DNA of 64,000 nt from Verpa conica (GCA_033030425.1 JAUFSD010000023.1:992001-1056000); one strand, 5' to 3'. Positions 35,878 through 49,240 are shown, counted from the stretch's first letter. The notes: a model not told the origin generated them from the letters alone. A program made the numbers and translations.

Positions 35878-38800
35878 GACAGGTCTGCAGGTAAGGCGTC
35901 ACCTTCTGTGACTCTGTTGTGGTACGATGGGATCTTTTCTAGCTAAGACTCGTACAAGCGAGGGCTGAGAGTAAAAGGAGGGCTTGTTGATAGTCAACAG
36001 AACCGGTCGATTCAACCAGGGTCATCGAACGTCCTCAACCAACCCTTGCCAAAGTTTGGAAGCCTTTGTGAGGGATATTTGACGGACTGTCCGCATGACC
36101 AGCAGTGCAGAATACGTGTTAGCAGGGCAAGCGGTTCCAAGAGATGACTACTGGGTAAAAAGAATAATTATCATTATGTGACAAGGAGGAAGCTTTGACA
36201 GGGAATCTAAAGACAGCGCTGTGTCCATAGACTGAGTAGCCGTTGAGCAAGGTGGTGTGGTGTTTGCTATGAGACAGGCAATCTTTGTATCCTTTGAGAG
36301 TGAATATCCGATTTGAAGACCTGGTCCATAGTTAGATTTGTATGTAAGAGGTCAATGAAAGACATTTGTTTCACTATAAGAGCAGGCTACCATAGCATTT
36401 ACATGTAACATGCAGTAACGAGCAATGGCTCCGAAAAGACATTGAAGAAACTGGTGGTTCAAACCATAATGAAATTCCCATTCCAGATCTAGGAGATAGT
36501 ACCAATTGTAGTTACTGCGGTTATAGGTGATTCGAGGAGGCAAATATAGACCCGGATTTTATTGTTTTAAAACAGACTAGATCCAAAAAAAACTCCTGGT
36601 AAGTAAGTACTGATCTTCAGAGGCGAAAAGACATTATTATTAACCCTGGTTAGCGAAATACAAGATACTAAAAAGAATTACCCCCCTGAATTCTCAAGAT
36701 CTCAGCACTGTTGGTGTACGTAAGCTGTTGTATATTTCCCGTATGCTGAGCTAGTTAGTAGTAACTTGTCTTGTTAACAGTCCTAGAAACCCTTGAGAAT
36801 AGTTGCCACAAGAGTGTAATAGCTGCCACCGCTCAGAAATGCCCTTCCGCAAAAGTTGGATTCGGAGATGATGATCCTAGCTTCCTCACCGAATATTTCG
36901 GAGCTCCCCCCAAAAAGCTGAATATCAACAAGCGTCGTGTCCTTTTGCTTTACAATTGATATTTATTCATTTCCCCGCTTATATCAAGGTGGCCTGTGCT
37001 CAGAAAACGTGGAGTATTGCTCTAGTGATTTGACTAGGTTTCACTAGAAATCCCAGGTATCTGGTTGATGTCGCACAGTAAGCTAAGTAAATATCACACC
37101 AGTTTAGATATCTCGGTTCATAAACACACGGAATCCCATCTTAGACATATTCAAGTATCTTAGAACTTCTCCCTTAGGCCATCTCGAAAACGCGTAAGTA
37201 TTAACTTCAGCTGAGGAGGAAATTGTGATGTTATCGCATACAGATGACGTTTCTGAAAAGGCTTAGTGGAAACGGTGGCGTATTTCCTTAAAAACTCTGG
37301 GCTGATCGATTCTCAACTCCAAGTCAACGGAGCGCCCGAAAAAAAAAACGTGGATACCGGGTGGCTTGATGATGGGTGATATCCCATCCAACCCTTTTGA
37401 GGACTGGGGGTGGCTTTGTGGGCCCACTTTTCGCTTCCTTGCGGCGCAGCCAAAGTAAACAGATGCACTAGCTGGTGTTACCAGTTACATCTTCCAAAGT
37501 TAGATGTATGTACATACACTACAGGAGGACGCGTTGCCTTCTTCAGCCTTCAGGTACACCAATTAGAGATCAGATACTGTGTTAAACTAATTGGTCCAGA
37601 GCAACAACAACAATACCATAAAGAAATAGAAAGTCTATAGGCAGGTTGCCTAATGAGTGACGGTATGGTATCTACCGGGGCCGCTGACGCGTGCTTTTGC
37701 CACCATCAGGATCCACAGAAACGTTGCTTGATATCAGCCCTAGTATTGACTGCTTACGACGACTATTTACAAGCAATACCGACTCTTAGCCTACGTTGAA
37801 CTCGATCGCTAGAGAATAACGGGTTCTAGGACCAACGTAGATGAGCATGATTATGATAGGTATTTTCGCCCTGGGACAGATGTATAGTGTACGTAGCGAG
37901 TAATGCGCATGTACATTGATGTATGTACCTATGCGGTGGCATCAAGATCTAAGCGATGAGACATGTTTCATTTATCAATCACATGTGGAACGCGGAGAAA
38001 AGCGATCAAAAGCTTCCCAGCAATCTTTTCCAGGTGGAAGATAAGGTTATTGTCGGCCTCATTGACAGCTTTACCGAGGCTTGTGGCAGTGCACCCATGC
38101 TTACTCCAACGTCCATCTGAGCGCTTTTAACAAACAGTTTACAAAACTCCCAAAGAGGGCATCCGACGGCCATTTGCCATCAATAACGTCAATGGCAATA
38201 ATGCATAGCTACCGGTGAGGTAAGGACACGGGGTTCCCCAACATTTGCGCTCTTCTTTTGTGGGGCTACCTTTATTTTATTGTTAGTTGTTTCTAACTAC
38301 TTACATGAAGCTGCACACATTACGCTAATGCACCTAACTGCAGCGAAGATCTCTCTTGATAACAAACTAATTTTTTTAAACCCCATAGAGTTATCAGAAG
38401 AACAAAATCTTGGAATAAGAAATGTTAATGGAATGCGTGATTGATAATCATTCGTGGCAGCGACTTAGCCACAGCTTAAGATCGGCTTGTGGATGCCCCA
38501 GCCCCGAATAAACAGGGTATCTAGTATTAGACGTTTTGAAAATCTAGTAAGCTAATTGACGTAGATCACCCTCAATTGGCTCGAAACCGGGGTTGAGGCC
38601 TTTGTGCATCAAAGGGCATCTCCCGACAACTACACATCTAAGCCACCACAGATTTACACGCCTCCACACTTGCGGAAGCGCCCAAATACTGTGTAATAGG
38701 CTATTGACTGGAGGAGAAAAAACCCTACAAATAGTACTGAGATGACAAAGCAGATACGGCAAATCGAAGGTTCCTTGTAGGTTCCTTGTTTGAAAGACTT

Positions 38801-39487
38801 CACTGTTCCAAGATTTTCCCCTGTTCCTGCCTCTCAACGTGCATCTGCATCTCTCCATCGCTAGATGGTGGCTAAGCTGGGATATTCCGGCCGATCTTTG
38901 CTGTATCTGGTGAAAATCGAGGCGGTGCAGCACTACATATTTATCGTCGGTACTTGGCGGGGGGACGTTAGCCCCGCACCAGCCCGAGGTCTAGTCTTGA
39001 CACTGGGAAACCGGGTTTACGGTGAAATTACCGGTATTCCGATAATCATCTGATATTGTGTTATAAGTAAATTCTCGTGGGAGTGCCTGCCCTAGGGGCG
39101 CTTCACATTTCCACTTTCCAGCCCAAACAGGTAGAGAGTGACGCTGAAACACCGGAGGTGATTCCCATGTGCAGCCACTCCTGGGAGGGCAATGATAGAC
39201 TTGAGCGCAGACGATCAGGTTGTAACTAGGTGATTTTATCGAAATTTCTATCCTTGTATCGATATCCCCATAGGGAAAAAGAAATATGTTTCTACTAAAC
39301 TCCATTTAGCCAACGATTTCAAGTCTCTTTACTTTGGATCTCTGTGTATACTTATCTGGGCCCTTGTTCGCCCCGCAGCTTAATTTCTTCGTTACACTAG
39401 GAGGCTTTGAGTAGTAGAGACCCAGGCACTAAATTTGAGAGGGTCCATAGACATTTTATGGGGCAAGGATTTACCCATGCGCGCTTT

Positions 39488-39519
39488 GGATTCCCATCCG
39501 GTTCCCTTGATGGGAATCC
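39488..39519. repeat. Perfect 11-bp hairpin
   Basis: GGATTCCCATC and GATGGGAATCC pair exactly around a 10-nt loop. It may be a foldback remnant; no function is evident. Confidence 0.6.
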
Positions 39520-41571
39520 TTCAAGATTACCATGGCAGAGGTCCAAAAGCCTTGACCTTCAGGTTCGTGGGCCATTTCCTGGCCAGTGACCACGCCCGGA
39601 GGCTATCCTTGTTTGACACGCTATAAGGAGCGTAGCGCAGACGCAATATTTCGGAAGCAAGGCTGGGAGCAGCGGGACATGCCCTACACGGATCTTTGAA
39701 CCGGGCGAATCCAAGGCGCCAACGCCTGCAGACACCCGCCAGAAAGGCCCGATTACTATCAAGTTATTTACCGCACGACAAGTAACCATCTTTCCAAGTT
39801 TCGTAAATTACTAGACCACTATTATCACAGTTTGACAGCTCCACCACATTGCAGTTGGAGTGGCATGGATACTCTTCCTAACTCAGCTGTTTTACTTGTA
39901 GCGGGACTTCCCCTGAGATCTTACAAGATATTTCTACTCTCTAGAGATCCTCCGGTAATGTGTGACATCTGTCAATCAGGACGGGGTGGCACACGTTACG
40001 TCCTCGAGAACGCCACTGATGAAATCGGGGGTTATGAAATCGCCCGTGATGTGCGAGGCGTAAATCAGGATGAAGAATAATTTCACCGATACTTGTGCTA
40101 AACTACCCTGGAAAATTGTAGCAGGCTTATCTTCCTTCTAACTGATTGGAGTCAATTTCTATAGAGGGATTATACGCTTGTATTCCAAGTAAAAAAATTG
40201 TTTAGCCCTGCTGTAGGTACAATGCATAACTAGTGCAGACTGGTTTGCTTCACAATGGTCCGCCCTGACCCTTAATTCCCGGTACTGGCCGCCTCCAACC
40301 TCGCCTTATCGCGGATGTACCGAGATTTATTTACAGAGGCTAAGAGGCAGTAGTTCCTCGGGGGGAATCTTTGCCCTTCACCCCGTACTCGTACGTTATC
40401 AGGAGCCGTTTCTAGAGTGGTGTCTGCATGAAACCGATCGTTACACATTTACTCGATACTTCCAATCAACGTTCTAGAACCAATTGACATTAACCTTTGC
40501 TCAAGGTTCTATAGCACGCAGCGGGTACGAAGGAAGATGCCGAGGAGCCTTATTTTTTATTACTTGATCGATCTTCAACACGATGGCGCTTAGATCTTCG
40601 GTGTCAATCGTTTCTATCTATTTCTTTTTTTGTCGTTCTTTTTCTGTTCCAATAATCGGCACCTCCGTCGATTGTCGGTTTCCTTCCTGCTTTCTGTATC
40701 GCTTCCGTTTCCATTTGCCCATCTGATCTGTTTTCGCCTCCACCTGTTTTTATCAGAGGAGAGGGCAGTGCCTTATAACTCGCTCGTGCCAAATGACTAT
40801 TTCGCCTTGGTATTTCACCTTAATCTTTGCAGTTTCTTTTCTTTCTTTCTTTCTTTGGGGATATTGGGGGAGACAGGTCTGAGCGAGACTGGCCGGGAAA
40901 GAGAACCCACATTGCAGTTTACTCTTCCAGCGAGGATGATAGTGGCCCGGCACACAGCCTAAAGAAGGCGATACTCTAGGAGTCAGGTCGGCCCATCTCT
41001 ACTTCCCAAGCTTTTCTCGTGTATCTCTCTACCAGGGGCTAGCGAAGCTTAGATTGATGGGGTTGAATCGTCGGCGGCACGTATGTAGTAGCCTTAGTCT
41101 GGCAACACGCGCGGAACGCCACCACAACACTCAGCCAGCCTCAGGAACAGGCCTCAGGACCGGGGACGTCAGTGGAAGGGTTTCCCTCCTCGGGTCACTT
41201 TCCGGTACCGTACGAAATAAGTAGTTTTTGTAGTTTTACTTAGTTTGTGATTCTTCTGCTTCATCCTCAGACTCCCCTATCGGGCATGTGGAACAATAGT
41301 AGAAGTGCATGTGTTGTAGTGGTAGTAGTAGTATGGTCAATAATCTCTGAACACTAATCAAAGATTGGTAGAGGTCCTGCATATCCAGTTTGGCCTACCG
41401 TCCATCCCTCCCTGCCCGTTGATGCCCACATCCCACTGTCCCACGATATCGAGCCGGTCTTAGCGCTGTGTTCACTCGCCACAGTTTCTTATATTCGGCT
41501 CTCCCTTTCCCTCTGAGTCGAGAGTTTACCAGAACTAGTGCATCAAGTCGGTTTTGCTAAGTTGGCATTAC

Positions 41572-41670
41572 CATTCATTCATTCATTCATACACGTACAT
41601 ACATATACATATACATATACACAGCACACACACTCACTCACTCACACTTCCACTCACGCACTCACACACT
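41572..41670. repeat. Compound microsatellite (ATTC)n-(ATAC)n-(CA)n-(CTCA)n
   Basis: Consecutive short arrays of ATTC, ACATAT, CACA and CTCA units in the CT-rich leader region. The plus-strand frame through it (His/Thr/Ser runs) is a repeat by-product. Confidence 0.85.
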
Positions 41671-42996
41671 CCCTACTCTGCCTGCCTGCTGCACGCCGTC
41701 CTCCTTCGCAACCCATGAAACTAAGTTCACTTCTGTATTCTCATCATTGAACCAATTACTACGTTAATCAACTGTGGTTACTCTTACGGAATCGCCGCGT
41801 AAGTACGCAAGCAACTCACTCGTTCAGGTGGCAGAGATCTCAATCGATCTCAGCCTCAACCACGGAAATCTCAAACCGCCTCATGATTCTCCACCCGCTA
41901 GGGCTTCGTTTATAATCCCGCCTAGCACACCCCATGCTGCTGCTGCTTCACCTTACATACATTCTTACTTGTCCGTTGTGTACCATCACTTCCTGTTCCG
42001 CATAACACTTCTCTACCCTCCACAGCATCTCTTGACTCCCTGGCTCCTCTTCCCTCTCGTTTTGTAAAGTCCCAGAGAATTACCCGGGGATTAGGTCAAT
42101 CACCTGTCCTTCCCCTCCAATCCACAAGCCGAGCAAGCAGTCGGAAATTAGATTCGCCACTTCGAATCGTCATTCACCCACCTATCTAACCCGTTCTGCC
42201 CTGTGACATTTCTCAGTGTGGAGTGAGGCTCCGTTTCGATAGGTACGGAAAATACGGGAACGGTGCATCAGTCCCAGACACTCGAAGAAGCAGAATCCGT
42301 TACTGGGTCGCCGGTAATTTTTTTTCCCTTACCATTTATACAAAGTTTTCACTGTAATTTTTGTTTTTAGAAGCATATTTTTCACCATAGGATTTATCCA
42401 TTTGTCCACTTCCTGCATTCCCCCCCCCCACCCTTGGAAACCACTCTCCCCCCCTACCTCTATCAACCTTCTCGCCGTATTATACTTTCAATTTTTCCTG
42501 AGCTGGAGAAGAGGGTTGGCGGTCTAGCTGATTGAGTGTTACAACTTTCCCATTCCACTTCCCCCGAACAAGCATAAGATAGTTTTGCTATTATCTATGT
42601 TGACACTGGTTGAAACATCATCTCCCCTGTTTCTGTCCTTCTGCCCTCTGTCCCGACCCGCCAGCCATTAGGTTTGAGGCAATTCCATCTGAAAGAAGCC
42701 ACAATTGTCTCGGAGGAAAAAGACAGAACTTTGGGCAGATACTAGGAACAGGTGCTACTGCAGAGAACACCTACCACCCTTGACACCTTTCACCAATAGA
42801 CCCACAGAGACTTGGTGTCGTGATATATAAGCTCGGTACCAGCCGCCGATTTATTACCCCTCTTGCTTGATCTTCTTAAAATCTCATCCAAAAATTTCCC
42901 GAATACATCTTTTTTTTTCTTTCTTTCCTCGGCCGCTTATTCCGCTTCTATAATATTTATTTATTCCCATTTAATTTTCGTCTCCTGTTTCTATAG

Positions 42997-43109
42997 GTAA
43001 GTTGCCATTGAGTAGCAATAGCTATTCTCCCTACAATCTATCTATTACGTCCTGTACATGAGAAACAGCGTGTGTAGTCCTAACTGGTGACCGTTTTCTC
43101 GGGGAGCAG
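42997..43109 (+). other. Probable 5' untranslated intron of the YTH gene
   Basis: A strong donor (GTAAGT) after ATAG, a CTAAC branch-like site at about 43080 and a GCAG acceptor, ending 14 bases before the predicted start ATG. All are in the orientation of the downstream gene. Confidence 0.5.
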
Positions 43110-43123
43110 ATTCGAAAATACCA

Positions 43124-45462
43124 ATGGGCGATGTGCAGTTGTCTACTGAACCCACGCGCAACTTAATAGTCTCCTCTACACCAACAAGTGGGTACAAGGC
43201 GCAAGAAGAGCATATAGCCCCCGATCAACAATATTCTACTAGTACTCCTACTACTACAGACCATTACCCATCTTCTCAAACTTCTGGAAATAGTGTCATG
43301 GCTACTCCCACGATCCAGCAACCATATTCTGCCCAGCAGCCACGGTTTACTCAACAAGGTTATATCTCAGCACCACACATGCAGCAGCGGGCAGTATCCG
43401 TAGGTCACGGGGCTCCTCAGGCGGCTTTCAATATGGCGAACATGCAACGCGCTTTGCCAGTATACCCCCAACTACAGCAACAACAAGGCGCCCAGATTTC
43501 TCAAGCACCCCCTCATAACCAGCAACAGCGGTTCCAAACAGGCCCTGGGCCAGCCGTAGCAGCCTACCAGCAACAACATATGCAACAGTTTCAAGGCAGC
43601 ACTAGTATGACTGCCTCAGGTGGTAGTCAGTATTATAATGTACCTGGTTTTCAACAACCTTTCTTCGATCCATATACGCAGCACTATATTCATACCTCTA
43701 CACAGCAAGGAGATCCTCAGGCACAGCAACAGCAGGGCGCATTTTACTCTACCAGCTACCCTTCTCAATACCCTCAGTCAGCAGGCCCAACTCAGTCACA
43801 TTTTGCTGCACCTCAGTGGTTCGGACCGCCCCAGGCTGGGTATTATTATCTCCCTCCGCCCTTTGTAAGCCCTCAAGTTCCAAACCAGCATATATTACAG
43901 CAAATAGCATCTCATCAGCAACAACAAGTACCGGCAGCACCGTATGGTCGGCGGCACAGTGTTCCAGCCCGGGGGTCTCCGCCAAAACGGCGAGGTTCCG
44001 AGACTGATGCAACAATATTTGTCGGATATCCTGGGGTTGCTCAGTGGGATGGTAGGGGCCTAAATGAGTATAGCTTTAGAGGTTATGGACAGCCTTCACG
44101 AGGCCCATCTGGTCAGAATCACCCTTACCCAACCGCATCTTCGATGTACCTTGAGCTGTCCCAGTCTAACAGCTCAGGAGAAGTTTCAGGCGTGTCAACA
44201 AGTGTGACCACCCCAGGAACCTACGATAGCACATCGTCTCCAAGCTCTCTTCATCCTGGGATGCCTCGTGGGCCGCCTAGGAAGCCAAAGCAGTCAGGAC
44301 ATGCTTTATGGGTCGGAAATTTGCCTGCGGGGACGCAAGTGATAGACTTAAAAGACTACTTTTCAAGGGATGCGAGGAACGATATTGAGAGTGTATTCTT
44401 AATATCAAAGAGTAACTGTGCCTTTGTCAACTACCGGACAGAACAAGCCTGTAATGAGGCTATGGCGCGCTTCCACGACTCTAGATTTCAGAATACACGA
44501 CTTGTATGTCGATTGCGAAGAAATTCCGCTGCCTCTACCGTTGGAGCAGCTACACCATCACCAGACCCGTCTGCTGATCAATCAGCCCAAGCGAGTAGTG
44601 ATGAGGGAAATAAGGATGGAGAAGGGGAGGCGCCTACAGAGAGTACCAAGGGTCCTCCCATTGGCCCAGGAGGAGCGAGAGCTTCACCAAGGGAAACAGG
44701 TAGAGACAGGATTTTCATCGTGAAGAGTTTGACCGTAGAAGACCTAGACTTGAGTGTCAGGAACGGTATTTGGGCGACGCAAAACCATAATGAAACTACA
44801 CTAAATCAAGCATTTGAGGTTTGTGGCAACGATAATTAGCGATTTAATTTATAGTACTGACTTTCTTGGCTTTATAGACTGCGGAAAACGTTTATTTGAT
44901 CTTTTCAGCAAACAAGTCCGGAGAATACTACGGCTATGCCAGGATGACTTCACCAATCCTGGAGGATCCATCGAACGTCATTGAGTGGGCGCCATCAGCC
45001 CAGCAGATTGACGATCCAGACCTTCCAAAGGCAATATATACCCCAGTCACAGAAACAGCACCGCAGGGACGTATCATCGATGATTCGGCCCGTGGAACCA
45101 TATTCTGGGAAGCTTTGGGCGACGATGAGGTCCCCGAGGATAATCAAGGGAGTGATGACACGGCGGGGGATAAAGCAACCGTCGTTTCAAAATCCTGGGG
45201 GAAACCGTTCAAGGTGGAATGGTTATCCACTGCCAGGGTACCTTTCTACCGCACGAGGGGGCTACGAAACCTGTGGAACGCGAATCGGGAAGTTAAAATC
45301 GCGAGAGACGGGACAGAATTGGAGGAGACGGTTGGGAAAAGATTGATGCAGATGTTCCATCGGAACAACGGTGGGACGATACCCTCCGTCATTTCCGGGG
45401 GTCATATTGGGTTAATAGTAACTCCACCGATATCTAACAGAGGAAATGCTATTTCCCATTGA
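43124..45462 (+). CDS. RNA-binding protein with RRM and YTH domains (m6A reader-like)
   Basis: Two exons, 43124-44818 and 44878-45462, join at phase 0 through a 59-bp intron and give 759 residues. Residues 1 to about 285 are Gln/Pro/Tyr-rich and low in complexity, a likely condensation-prone region. An RRM spans about 391-463 (ALWVGNLPAGTQVIDLKDYF, with RNP1-like SNCAFVNY). The YTH domain starts at about 526 (RDRIFIVKSLTVEDLDLSVR, then NGIWATQNHNETTL) and contains VYLIFSANKSGEYYGYARM and WGKPFKVEWLSTARVPFYRT. YTH domains bind N6-methyladenosine in an aromatic cage; one expected Trp is visible in GIWATQ. In fungi such proteins control meiotic or stress-related mRNAs, but the target here is unknown. 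The upstream leader is long and has an untranslated intron. Confidence 0.93.
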
Positions 45463-48400
45463 TGACCAATTTATTTTGGGAGTTAAGGCTGGCTACCTCG
45501 TCATTTATGGGAGTGGGTGGTCTACTTATGGCCCACTCTCTTCCTTTTGTTTCCTTCTTGTATCTCTATCATTTTGGGCTATCTGTCATTCTAGAGATAC
45601 GTGCAGTGATGGCAGAGGTTTTTTTCTTCTTGGGACTGATATTTAGGCGCGGTCCTCAGTAGGTGATATGCATCAACGGGTTAAATGATTTATGAAGTAT
45701 TTTAAAAGTGAAGTCAAAGCATTTGCAGCGGTTTTTTTTTTTTGTCGGGCTGGAATAGGGGATGGATGGGATCTGTTTTTCCTGGGATTTTATTTGGTTC
45801 TAGTTACGGCATCATATTTCTGTGTTTCGATATCTTGGTTTGTGCTAGCTTTTCTGGATCTCTTGGTTTGTGTTGGTCATTCTGCATCTGTTTGTTTCAT
45901 TTGGTCGATTATTAGTTCGTTTTTTTGTGACCTGTCTGAAACTCAATGCATCTAATGTCTTTTTTTATATCCCGAGACTAAGTCGAGAGTGGTTGGCACG
46001 CTGCGGGTGCTCATCGTGTATTCCTTTGCCTATGATATTTTCGGGCGAGTTAATTATAGTGCTACCATAGTTGCTTGTCTTTTTTTCTTTTCCTTTCTTT
46101 CCTTCTGGAGACGGTGCCTAGGTAGTTTAACTTCGGTTTTTGTGGTCTGTTAGGGGGTTTCGGTTCGGTGTAGCACTCAGGAGTTTTTTGTGGTGTTCCG
46201 TCGGTATTTTTTTGTATGGGTTGCTGGCCCATAGGCACTTTAGGAAGGGCTCGTGTAACGGCGGCCTATCTAGCCCTGGCTGGTACAACAGATTGAGTCC
46301 ACGGGAGGGTTGGGTGGGCGGCGAGAAATTTCAAAGATTCCATGCAGAATGTAAGCGGGAAATGTAGAGTATCTACCGTGATAACAATCAGTCTCCAATG
46401 CTTTAGCTCTCCTGGTCTTTCGGCTCCTCGATTCCTCGATTCCTTGTCCCCTTGGTGGTAACGCTCTCTATTGAGCCCACAATTTCTCTGTCTTGCCTCT
46501 TCCGATACTGCTCTTCTACCAGTGGACGGGACTTCCCCTGGAAATATCGTTATTTGTCTATCTTAGGAATGGAGAGTATGTTTTTTCTTTAATATTCATA
46601 GACCCCTGGAAGGTGGCCACCGCCACCAATATAGGACCTTGTGCGGATTTGACTTCCGTGCGCCGCGTGGCTGACCCTCCGCCCTCCTTTCCTGCCATCC
46701 CCGATAATCCTCATCTCCAGTCACGTCAGGCTAGAGACTTATGCGTTGCTGTCATCTTCTTGTTTTTTTTCTAGTGTTCGCCACCAAAAAACTCTAACGG
46801 TGTTACAATAACACCATTTCCAGCCACCCACCCTCCTTCGAGATCAGCACACATTTCCCTAGTAACAAGTTCACCAACTTCTGCATTCCTTGATGTGAGA
46901 TAGCAGGATCCCCAACCTCACTCTTTACGACCTGAGGGCGGGAATTCACCCCCGACACGCTCAGCTACTGGATCTACAGCATACTTGGTGGTTCTCGGTA
47001 ATCCTGAAGGCTCCAATCCAAAGTGCTTCTTGAGATCTACACCGAGAGAGCTTTCTAGATAAATGTGGATTCTATGACTACAAAGATATTCTCGTATGGG
47101 GGAGGGGTTGCGTGAGAAATAGAGAAGTTCTCCCGTAGTCTGTAGTGTTCTTAGCTGGTCTGGCTGACTTTCATCGAAAGAGTAACTAATCTACTAACGC
47201 CACGATAGTACCTGGAGGTGCCTATTGCTAGGGGTTTAGTTTAATAAGAGCCCACTAAACGTAGCTCCAAGGTCTTGTCGGTCACTTGTGGAATCATCAA
47301 GATTTGTCTCCCAACCCACCAACTCCTTTCTTATGGCAGGTTCCTCAAGCATCATGACTAGCTTAACTATCGTCACTTCGGCAAACTTATCTTGAATATC
47401 TATGGTTATTTCCTAAGTACAAGTACGTATGGGCTCTCATGGCTTTCCCCAAGTCCTTTTTCTGTGGAGGTTTTGACAGAATATACTTAGTGTAGTTACT
47501 AGAAGTCCACGATCCAACAGCCAGAATACTTACCGCCTTCTCAAATGATCTTAAATTTCGCAAATATGCTTTATAGTTTATACAATGCCTCATATATCAA
47601 CCCCTTGACTCATAACTGATGGATTTAACCGCTTAGGAAGTTCATTCAGGCGGTTTAAAGTAGCTAAATAAGACTTCGATTTTTGGTTATGCACGCAGTA
47701 TGTGACCCTATTTCTCAAGAAATAACAAATCTAATACGAAATACCGCTCTAGTACATTTCCCCAATTACTATGGTGATAAATAACCAACATACTAGCGAC
47801 AGACTAGAGTTATATTCTCAGCATTTATAGTCCGAGAAGAATATATAGAAGACATAGCAAAGCACGCCTTAGATCTATCCAGACAGAAAATATCCAAGCA
47901 CTAGCAACAAAGCTTTTTATTTCCTCTAATTTCATGGATCTCGGCCAATTGTCAACTGTGAAAGTCCTCTGTTCTGGTCTTGACAGTTCGAAGATAATCA
48001 CCGAGTGATATCGTGTGATGCCGAGGTAACTGGTGCCCATGTCAACATCTGAATGATGATGAAAGTGCACAAGTGATTTTAGGCAGCAAATACACAGTCC
48101 TACGGTTGATCTCCACAGATATTCCACAACGGTGATATTTAGGTAATGGATTTGGGGCATTATGTGCCTGTTTGTGGTCGTAATGTATCCCGATAATGGG
48201 ATTCAAAGTTCGCTTACAGAGGATGGGCATTAGGAGGTTTTCAAGTCCCATTGTGAGGGCTCGGAGAGTATAGTTACGACAGGTGGAATTTTTTGGCGGA
48301 GGGCTTCTCCATGAAACAATGATAATTAGGAAGACTTGGGGTATCACCAAACGAATCTATGGGGATCAAACAGTCTTTTAGGTTAAGGGGATTCGGTACA

Positions 48401-48715
48401 ACAGAGACTTCTCGGTAGCCGGGATAGGAGGAAGAGGTTCCGGGAATGCTATATTTAAAGCTCATAAGCCTCTCCACTTTAGGGAGTCTAGCTCTAAGCT
48501 TTACTGACAGTGTATGTCTATGGGAGCTAGAAGCTGGTCGTGAGGAATTCCCGTGGATTGACAGTTTTCCTTTTTACTGCCGGCTGACGTTAAATTAAGG
48601 TTGTGGCTGGAATTGCGGGCTCTTCGGCGCCAAGCTAGACCAGTAAATTTTCTTTTTGTTGCTTCCTTCGCTTCCCTATTCCCATTCTGTCGGGGTCATC
48701 TGCACGTGAGCACAA
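45463..48715. other. Intergenic; 3' region of the YTH gene and unassigned sequence
   Basis: The first 1.3 kb is T-rich on the plus strand and probably holds the 3' untranslated region of the YTH gene. 46.8-48.7 kb shows only weak open frames. A two-exon minus-strand model (48278-48465 joined to 47825-48167, 176 codons) can be drawn in phase but has no recognisable sequence and a poor branch site, so it is not called as a gene. Confidence 0.4.
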
Positions 48716-49240
48716 TTATATCTCCGTCATTCGGATCTTCTTCTTAGATTCCCTACTTGATAACCTCGGATAACTGCGCAAATTTGCACGGTCAAATGCG
48801 GTATCCCCGCAATATTTTATAGACATAGCCTGAGTGTTACGCAATCGACTATGACTACAAAGCTGATGCCCAAGAAAGTAGTGGGGGCCATCAGGGTAGA
48901 TCTGGGATATAGGATCCTCCCTACGCGTGCCCACCTTAGATTTGCGGGCGTCCTTCTGGGTTATGGGGTCGGGTTGAGGGGGCCCGGACGACCGCGTGGC
49001 CATTACTACACAAATGTCATGTTTTCCATTGCCTGTCACTCGATCAATAGTGATTTTTCGCTCAACCAGGGTTTCTTTTACTTGTACGTTACTTCTTGGA
49101 GTGTGCCAGGAGATAAATTTACCCTTTTTTTTATTAAAAAAAGGGAGCTGAAAGATAATTGGATGCCCCCCCGTAACTCCAGACCCTAGACCGGATTCTC
49201 CATTTCTACGACTCTTTAAGTGCTGCCTGAGAAAAGACAT
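48716..49240 (-). CDS. Unsupported hypothetical ORF, 174 aa
   Basis: An ATG-initiated single-exon frame, basic and polar, starting MSFLRQHLKSRRNGE. It has no recognised domain, signal peptide or membrane segment. A frame of this length is close to what chance would give once or so in a window of this size, and neither splice signals nor neighbours support it. It is listed only because it is the longest unexplained ATG frame between 45.5 and 50 kb. Confidence 0.2.
   Translation of the reverse strand: MSFLRQHLKSRRNGESGLGSGVTGGHPIIFQLPFFNKKKGKFISWHTPRSNVQVKETLVERKITIDRVTGNGKHDICVVMATRSSGPPQPDPITQKDARKSKVGTRREDPISQIYPDGPHYFLGHQLCSHSRLRNTQAMSIKYCGDTAFDRANLRSYPRLSSRESKKKIRMTEI

Larger units (their letters stand above)
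28209..40560. other. 12-kb gene-poor, repeat-bearing region
   Basis: No convincing gene was found. Open frames are at most about 130 codons, overlap on both strands and match nothing known. The stretch contains a pogo-type MITE (32026-32198), two further inverted-repeat elements (29907-29977, 30418-30527), a 10-bp tandem repeat (35838-35877), a C13-14 run near 31.53 kb and a perfect hairpin (39488-39519). 30.6-33.5 kb is strongly AT-rich, while 34-40 kb is of ordinary composition yet equally without coding signal. The first 200-300 bases should carry the promoter of the secreted-protein gene. Confidence 0.5.
40561..43123. other. Promoter and long pyrimidine-rich leader region of the YTH gene
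   Basis: About 2.5 kb upstream of the RRM-YTH gene without a convincing gene of its own. The plus strand is rich in C and T (CTTT runs near 40.85 and 42.92 kb, poly-C near 42.42 kb) and contains many short ATG-initiated frames, which would act as upstream ORFs if transcribed. The composition differs clearly from the repeat-rich region to the left. A likely untranslated intron lies just before the start codon. Confidence 0.45.

Noticed and set aside
36771..36959. 62-codon frame ending in a hydrophilic, lysine-rich tail
   Set aside because: Could be an isolated exon, but no upstream or downstream exon could be joined and no homology was recognised.
38544..39305. Minus-strand frames of 129 and 104 codons
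   Set aside because: No recognisable sequence, no splice continuity and no signal peptide; length is within chance expectation.
41538..42067. Forward frames in the CT-rich region upstream of the YTH gene
   Set aside because: Low-complexity Ser/Pro/His peptides from microsatellite and pyrimidine tracts; at most upstream ORFs.
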